From contig CAWFNX010000001.1 in the NCBI GenBank assembly GCA_963817335.1, forward strand, positions 1,054,001-1,118,000: a DNA stretch of 64,000 nucleotides, given 5' to 3'. A model generated the notes under the pieces. That model saw only the letters and a program-made list of their open reading frames with translations. It ran no database searches and was not told where the DNA came from. The position numbers were made by a program, and so were the translations under genes. The DNA is from AV40 sp963817335 (GTDB lineage Bacteria > Verrucomicrobiota > Verrucomicrobiia > Chthoniobacterales > UBA10450). Shown piece after piece: positions 59,885 through 64,000 of the stretch. Position 1 is the stretch's first letter; each line of letters opens with the position of its first letter.

Positions 59885-61123
59885 GTGAGCACGAACCTCA
59901 TTTCCAGCGGGACGACGGCGCGCGAGAAGGTAAACTTGCGCACGCCGGACGTGATGGCGGCAGTTCAGGAACAGGTCGAACAGCATTACCGCAGCGATAT
60001 TGTCGATAAAGTCCGGCGGGCCGGCGGAGTCATCAACGTTGGCGACACCACCGTCCGGCTGGCGAAGCAGTTTGGTTTTTGTTACGGGGTTGAGCGCGCA
60101 ATCGATCTCGCGTATGCAGCGCGGAAAGTTTTCAAGGACCGCCGGCTCTTTATTGTCGGTGAAATCATTCACAATCCCGAAGTCAATCATCAGATCGCGT
60201 CGCTGGGGATCAAGAATCTCACCGGTCGCAACAAGCAGGCCGACATTTCCGGTCTTCAACCGGACGACATTGTGATTGTGCCGGCGTTTGGAACTGAGTT
60301 GTCGATTTTGCAGCAAATCAAAGAGCGCGGCTGTCAGATTGTGGACACGACCTGCGGCGACGTGATGAGCGTTTGGAAGCGCGTCCGTAAATATGCCAGC
60401 GAATCCGCCACTTCGATTATCCATGGCAAGGCGGAACACGAGGAGACGAAAGCCACCAGCTCCCGAGCGCTTGGCGACGGCAACGGGCATTATCTGGTGG
60501 TGCTCACCTTGGCCGATACCGATTACGTTTGTGATTACATTCGCCACGGCGGCGACAAGAAAAAGTTCCTCGAGAAATTCAAGGGCGCTTATTCGCTGGG
60601 ATTCGATCCGGACGTGCATTTGAAGACCGTTGGGGTCGCGAATCAGACGACGATGTTGCGGGGTGAGACCGAGGAGGTGCAACGCCGAATCCGCCAGGCA
60701 GTGGTGGATCGTGACGGACAGGATGAAGCCGCGAAAAACTTTCGTTTTTTCGACACGATTTGTGGCGCAACCCAGGAACGTCAGGACGCATTGCGCGAAT
60801 TGCTCGGTGTGAAGATGGATTTGCTACTGGTGGTGGGCGGTTACAACAGCTCGAATACGTCGCACCTGGCCGAAATGGGCGAGGAGAAACTGCCGACTTA
60901 TTTTGTGCTGAACGCTTCCCGATTGGTGTCGCGCGCTGAAATCAAGCATTACAATTTGCATGAGAAACGAGAAGTCGTTTCCCATTTTTGGCTGCCGCCC
61001 GGTCCGGCCGTCGTCGGAATTACCGCTGGCGCCTCTTGTCCAAACAACTTGATTGAAGAAACGCTGATTCGGCTATTCGAGCTCCGCGGCATTCCGCGCC
61101 AGCAACTCGAATTGGCAGCATAA
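59885..61123 (+). CDS. ispH: 4-hydroxy-3-methylbut-2-enyl diphosphate reductase, long form
   Basis: Last step of the MEP isoprenoid pathway, an [4Fe-4S] enzyme. Cluster cysteines are in FGFCYGVERA, DTTCGDV and GASCPNN; the VGGYNSSNTSHL segment also fits. At 412 residues it is the long plant/cyanobacterial-type form with an N-terminal extension of about 50 residues. GTG start at 59885. It feeds the squalene-type enzyme and UppS through IPP/DMAPP. Confidence 0.95.
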   Translation: MSTNLISSGTTAREKVNLRTPDVMAAVQEQVEQHYRSDIVDKVRRAGGVINVGDTTVRLAKQFGFCYGVERAIDLAYAARKVFKDRRLFIVGEIIHNPEVNHQIASLGIKNLTGRNKQADISGLQPDDIVIVPAFGTELSILQQIKERGCQIVDTTCGDVMSVWKRVRKYASESATSIIHGKAEHEETKATSSRALGDGNGHYLVVLTLADTDYVCDYIRHGGDKKKFLEKFKGAYSLGFDPDVHLKTVGVANQTTMLRGETEEVQRRIRQAVVDRDGQDEAAKNFRFFDTICGATQERQDALRELLGVKMDLLLVVGGYNSSNTSHLAEMGEEKLPTYFVLNASRLVSRAEIKHYNLHEKREVVSHFWLPPGPAVVGITAGASCPNNLIEETLIRLFELRGIPRQQLELAA

Positions 61124-61124
61124 A

Positions 61125-61177
61125 GGTAGCGGCGATTGACCTCAATCGCCATGGCCGTTCGGTGAACGGCCGCTACC
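61125..61177. repeat. GTAG-REP doublet downstream of ispH
   Basis: GGTAGCGGCGATTGA/TCAATCGCC, then GGCCGTTC/GAACGGCC-GCTACC. One of the best-preserved doublets in the window. Confidence 0.8.
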
Positions 61178-61193
61178 AGACTATGCCAACCCA

Positions 61194-61219
61194 AACGCGC
61201 TCGGAGAACGCGTTCCACC
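61194..61219. repeat. 26-bp palindromic repeat, copy 2
   Basis: AACGCGCTCGGAGAACGCGT then TCCACC, 37 bases before the ku ATG. Differs from copy 1 at 58064 by one base; stem AACGCG/CGCGTT. Confidence 0.6.
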
Positions 61220-61256
61220 CGCAAAGCGGTCACGCCGTGCGTTCTATTTATGAGAT

Positions 61257-62093
61257 ATGGCAAGGGCAATTTGGAAAGGCAGTATCAGTTTCGGGTTGGT
61301 CAACATTCCGATCGCGCTCTATCCGGCGACCCGGAAAGAGGACCTCAAGTTTCGTCTGCTTCGCAAGACCGATTTGAGTCCGGTTAATTACAAACGCGTG
61401 GCGGAGAAGGACGGCAAAGAGGTCCCGTGGGACCAGATCGTCAAAGGTTACCAGTACGAAAAAGGCAAATACGTCGTTCTGAAAGAAGAAGACTTTGACC
61501 GGGTTGATGTCGAAGCAACCCAGACGGTCGATATTCAGGATTTTGTGGATCTGGATGAGATCGACCCGATCTTCTTCTACAAACCGTACTATTTAGAGCC
61601 GCAAAAAGGGGGCGACAAAGCCTACGCTCTTTTGCGCGATTCTTTGAAAGAAAAGAAAAAGGTCGGAATCGCCAAAGTCGTGATCAAGACCCGCGAATAT
61701 CTCGCTGGAGTGAAACCCGAAGGCGGCGCGCTCGTTCTCGAGTTAATGCACTTTGGCGACGAACTGATCGACACCAGCAGGTTGCATATTCCGAAAAAGA
61801 TCGAGGTTGGTAAGCGCGAGCTCAACATGGCCACCGCATTGATCGACAGCATGAGCGCGAAATGGAACCCCGAAAAATACAAGGATGATTATCGCGAGGC
61901 GCTGATGCATGTGATCGAAGAAAAAGTGGAGGCCGGCGGAAAAGAGATCGAGGAGAAGCCGAGGAAGGCGGCGAAGCCGACCAAAGTCATAGATCTGGTG
62001 AAGATTTTGCAGAAAAGCCTCGAGCAAACTGGCGCGAAGAAAAAAACAGCGCGGGCCGGTAAACATCCGCAACGGCATAAGAAAGCCGCGTAA
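61257..62093 (+). CDS. ku: non-homologous end-joining protein Ku
   Basis: A 278-residue bacterial Ku that forms a ring on DNA ends and recruits ligase D. RAIWKGSISFGLVNIPIALY, YVVLKEEDFDRVD, PYYLEPQKGGDKAYALLRD and the C-terminal lysine-rich tail are typical. LigD is not in the window. ATG at 61257 is preceded by a palindromic repeat. Confidence 0.95.
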   Translation: MARAIWKGSISFGLVNIPIALYPATRKEDLKFRLLRKTDLSPVNYKRVAEKDGKEVPWDQIVKGYQYEKGKYVVLKEEDFDRVDVEATQTVDIQDFVDLDEIDPIFFYKPYYLEPQKGGDKAYALLRDSLKEKKKVGIAKVVIKTREYLAGVKPEGGALVLELMHFGDELIDTSRLHIPKKIEVGKRELNMATALIDSMSAKWNPEKYKDDYREALMHVIEEKVEAGGKEIEEKPRKAAKPTKVIDLVKILQKSLEQTGAKKKTARAGKHPQRHKKAA

Positions 62094-62156
62094 TACGCGG
62101 CCCGAATCAGCTGTGATCTTGACACCCCAGATCAACATCGTGCAGCCTGAGCGGCC

Positions 62157-62567
62157 ATGAACTCGCTGAATCGATTTGCAGATCCGGTGTTTTGCATCAC
62201 TCGACTGATTGTAGGTTTACTTTACGCCTCCCACGGCGGACAAAAAATTCTTGGATTTCCGCCCGGCGGACACGGTGCGGGACAAGGAATGATGATCCTT
62301 GGCGGTTGGATCGAACTGGTCTGTGGATTCATGATCGCCTTCGGATTTCTAACTCGAATCGCTGCCTTCATCGCCAGCGGCGAAATGGCAGTTGCATATT
62401 TTATGGTGCACGCGCCCGGAGGATTTTTCCCAATTGTGAATCATGGCGAGTCGGCGGTGTTCTATTGCTGGTTCTTTTTCTTCACCATATTTTACGGCGC
62501 CGGACGGTGGAGCGTCGATGCGATGATTGGCCAGGGAAAGGCACCGGCGGTCGCGACTGCAACTTAG
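62157..62567 (+). CDS. DoxX family membrane protein
   Basis: A 136-residue protein with four membrane helices and the DoxX pattern LLYASHGGQKILGFPPGGHG and GWIELVCGFMIAFGF. DoxX relatives are linked to redox balance or sulfur and oxidative stress, without a firm reaction. It precedes a secreted hydrolase gene by 14 bases and may be in the same operon. Confidence 0.88.
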   Translation: MNSLNRFADPVFCITRLIVGLLYASHGGQKILGFPPGGHGAGQGMMILGGWIELVCGFMIAFGFLTRIAAFIASGEMAVAYFMVHAPGGFFPIVNHGESAVFYCWFFFFTIFYGAGRWSVDAMIGQGKAPAVATAT

Positions 62568-62581
62568 GCAAAGCATTCATT

Positions 62582-63379
62582 ATGGCGTCGAGGTGCGGCT
62601 TCGCTTTTCTCACCTGTTTGTCCCTGGCGCTCACGATCTCTGCGGAGGAGATTAAGGACTTCGGCCGGGACAGACTGAACAGTTCGCCGCGTCACGCAGA
62701 CTGGGTCGACATCAAATCCGGCGATCGAACCATCAAAGCGTTTGTGGTTTATCCCGAATCAAAGAACAAAACCCCGGTCGTGCTGGTGGTCAGCGAGATT
62801 TTCGGTCTGACCGATTGGGTGCGGAGTTTGTGCGATGAGCTGGCGGAAAACGGCGTGATCGCAATCGCACCGGACCTTCACGGCGGCCAAAAATTTGAAG
62901 ACTTGGACGGTGCGCGCAAAGCGACTTCGGCATTGCCAAAAGACCAGGTGCAACGCGATTTGGATGCGACTGCCGATTATGCTCTGACGAAAATTCCGGC
63001 CGCCAACGGCACGCTGGCGATTTGCGGATTCTGCTGGGGAGGGGGATGGAGTTTCAGTTACGCCCACATGAATCCGAAATTGAAAGCCGCTTATTCTTTC
63101 TACGGAGTTGCGGTCGACAATGCGGATGATGCGAAGAAGGTCGCCTGTCCGGTTTACGGATTTTACGCCGAGAACGACGAGCGGGTCGATGCGACCATTC
63201 CGAAAGGCGAAGAACTCATGAAAGCGGCTGGCAAGAAATACGAGCCGGTGATTTACAAGGGCGCCGGCCACGGATTCATGCGTTCGGGCGAACCAAATAA
63301 TCCAGCCAAACGCGACGGCGACGCAAAAGCGCGCGACGAAGCCTGGGCGAGATGGAAGACGCTGCTAAAGCAGCTGTAG
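62582..63379 (+). CDS. dienelactone hydrolase family protein, exported
   Basis: About 265 residues from the ATG at 62582. A signal peptide (GFAFLTCLSLALTISAEE) is followed by an alpha/beta hydrolase with the nucleophile elbow ICGFCWGGGW (Cys), the conserved Glu in VSEIFGLTDW, an acid residue in YAENDERVDA and the His in GAGHGFMRSG. Most relatives are cytoplasmic, so periplasmic export is a modest oddity. Substrate unknown. Confidence 0.87.
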   Translation: MASRCGFAFLTCLSLALTISAEEIKDFGRDRLNSSPRHADWVDIKSGDRTIKAFVVYPESKNKTPVVLVVSEIFGLTDWVRSLCDELAENGVIAIAPDLHGGQKFEDLDGARKATSALPKDQVQRDLDATADYALTKIPAANGTLAICGFCWGGGWSFSYAHMNPKLKAAYSFYGVAVDNADDAKKVACPVYGFYAENDERVDATIPKGEELMKAAGKKYEPVIYKGAGHGFMRSGEPNNPAKRDGDAKARDEAWARWKTLLKQL

Positions 63380-63391
63380 ACTGAAAAGCGT

Positions 63392-63748
63392 ATGCGTGTC
63401 CCCCTCATCGCAAGCATTCTTGCTCTCTTTGTTGTTTCAGGCGTCAGGGCAGTTGCCGGAGAAGTTAGCGGACCGTTTGCAAATCGCGTGTCGCCGTCAG
63501 ATGTCGCCCAAGTCAAGGCTGCTATCTCCAAGGAACGTCACATCTCGCACAACGTGAAGAAAATTGAGGCAGTCCGTCCCGACAAGGTCGCCATTCAGAC
63601 GACGGCCAGAACTGCAGTTGACGAAAATACCACTTACGATTTCATCGTCTACAAGCGCTCGGGCGCGTGGCAGATCGATTCGAATTCAATTCAGATCTCG
63701 ATCGAACAAAGGGATCTCCGAACCAATGGTCCGATATTCATCAGGTAG
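63392..63748 (+). CDS. small exported protein of unknown function
   Basis: A 118-residue protein with a cleavable signal peptide (IASILALFVVSGVRAVAG) and a compact mature domain of about 90 residues that probably folds as an NTF2-like or cystatin-like sheet (YDFIVYKRSGAWQIDS). The stop TAG is the TAG of a REP head at 63745. Confidence 0.65.
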   Translation: MRVPLIASILALFVVSGVRAVAGEVSGPFANRVSPSDVAQVKAAISKERHISHNVKKIEAVRPDKVAIQTTARTAVDENTTYDFIVYKRSGAWQIDSNSIQISIEQRDLRTNGPIFIR

Positions 63749-63769
63749 CGGCGACTGACCTCAGTCGCC
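63744..63769. repeat. GTAG-REP hairpin supplying a stop codon
   Basis: GGTAGCGGCGACTGA/TCAGTCGCC. Positions 63746-63748 are the stop codon of the preceding small exported protein. Confidence 0.75.
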
Positions 63770-63801
63770 ATCCCCAAGGACGTGCAGACAAACAGTATAA
63801 T

Positions 63802-63855
63802 GGTAGGGACATCGCGCTGCGATGTCCGCGGACGCCGCGGCGCGGCGTCCCTACC
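63802..63855. repeat. GTAG-REP doublet immediately upstream of the RAYT gene
   Basis: GGTAGGGACATCGC/GCGATGTCC and GGACGCCGC/GCGGCGTCC ending CTACC, 21 bases before the transposase ATG. RAYT genes are typically flanked by their own REPs in this way. Confidence 0.8.
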
Positions 63856-63876
63856 TCACACGCGAGCCATGCGATA

Positions 63877-64000
63877 ATGCGGCCGATTCGAAAGCAACTG
63901 CCGCACGAGGTCCCGCATTGGGTCGATCTTGATAAGGCAATTTATTTCATCACGATCTGTTGTCGGCGGCGTGGCATAGGGCAGCTTACCGACGCCGAAA
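63877..64000 (+). CDS. REP-associated tyrosine transposase (RAYT), 5' part only
   Basis: The ATG at 63877 opens 41 codons to the window edge: MRPIRKQLPHEVPHWV then DLDKAIYFITICCRRRG, the N-terminal signature of Y1/IS200-like RAYTs. The HUH motif and catalytic Tyr lie outside the window. Domesticated RAYTs mobilise or cut REP hairpins. Its REP neighbours and the many REPs elsewhere in the window support the call. Confidence 0.8.
   Translation, partial: MRPIRKQLPHEVPHWVDLDKAIYFITICCRRRGIGQLTDAE

Overview
The window is chromosomal DNA of moderately high GC from a Gram-negative bacterium. Lipid A genes (lpxB, an LpxL/HtrB-type acyltransferase, an ArnT-like GT39 enzyme), a long exopolysaccharide locus with an exosortase/EpsI pair, a plant-type GDP-mannose 3,5-epimerase, a squalene-synthase-type enzyme, a long-form IspH, Ku, and heavy loading with several repeat families together suggest Verrucomicrobiota, most likely a soil Chthoniobacterales relative. 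That assignment is inferred from gene content and was not tested by search. No rRNA, tRNA or CRISPR array was seen.

Layout. 1-7.4 kb: Gfo/Idh/MocA dehydrogenase (cut by the window edge), lpxB, GT39 transferase, HIT hydrolase, two membrane-anchored unknowns and an IscA/ErpA-type protein. 7.5-9.4 kb: mutL. 9.4-10.2 kb: an array of GTTGAG octamers, then a small winged-helix gene flanked by near-identical 23-27 bp palindromes. 10.2-40.1 kb: a polysaccharide locus with a broken WecG-type transferase, GDP-mannose 3,5-epimerase, exosortase and EpsI. It also has a minus-strand operon (two methyltransferases, Wzx flippase, GT9, GT2, O-antigen polymerase/ligase, GT4), a decayed beta-helix gene, GDP-mannose dehydratase, and two four-helix-bundle genes. 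A second minus-strand operon runs Wzm/Wzt, Nudix, nucleotide-sugar dehydrogenase, DegT aminotransferase, epimerase, methyltransferases, sulfotransferase and glycosyltransferases. 40.2-64 kb: housekeeping genes glnB, uppP, an M23 peptidase, purA, uppS, hemW, DUF362, squalene synthase, UDG, queA, thioesterase, a cNMP-binding regulator, opcA-zwf, glyA joined to a phosphatase, an acyltransferase, L,D-transpeptidase, ispH, ku, DoxX and dienelactone hydrolase. The start of a REP-associated tyrosine transposase (RAYT) lies at the right edge.

The genes fit one envelope programme: GDP- and UDP-sugar precursors, glycosyl, methyl and sulfate transfer, export by a Wzx route and an ABC route, undecaprenyl carrier supply (UppS, UppP) and lipid A assembly.

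The most unusual content is the repeats. (1) GTAG-headed REP hairpins occur at thirteen loci, one in frame inside mutL and three supplying the TAG stop of a gene; a RAYT follows the last. (2) The palindrome CTTGAATGCA-N3-TGCATTCAAG occurs four times around the winged-helix gene and twice inside queA; at the regulator it sits on a plausible leaderless promoter. (3) Degenerate octamer arrays (GTTGAGNN and a CTGAAANN form) occur as facing inverted pairs. Two such pairs enclose four-helix-bundle (S23/IVP-like) genes and three enclose none. (4) Several other inverted-pair repeats are present. Frameshifts are concentrated in the polysaccharide locus. Many are one-base changes in short G or C runs, so assembly error and true decay cannot be separated from the sequence alone.
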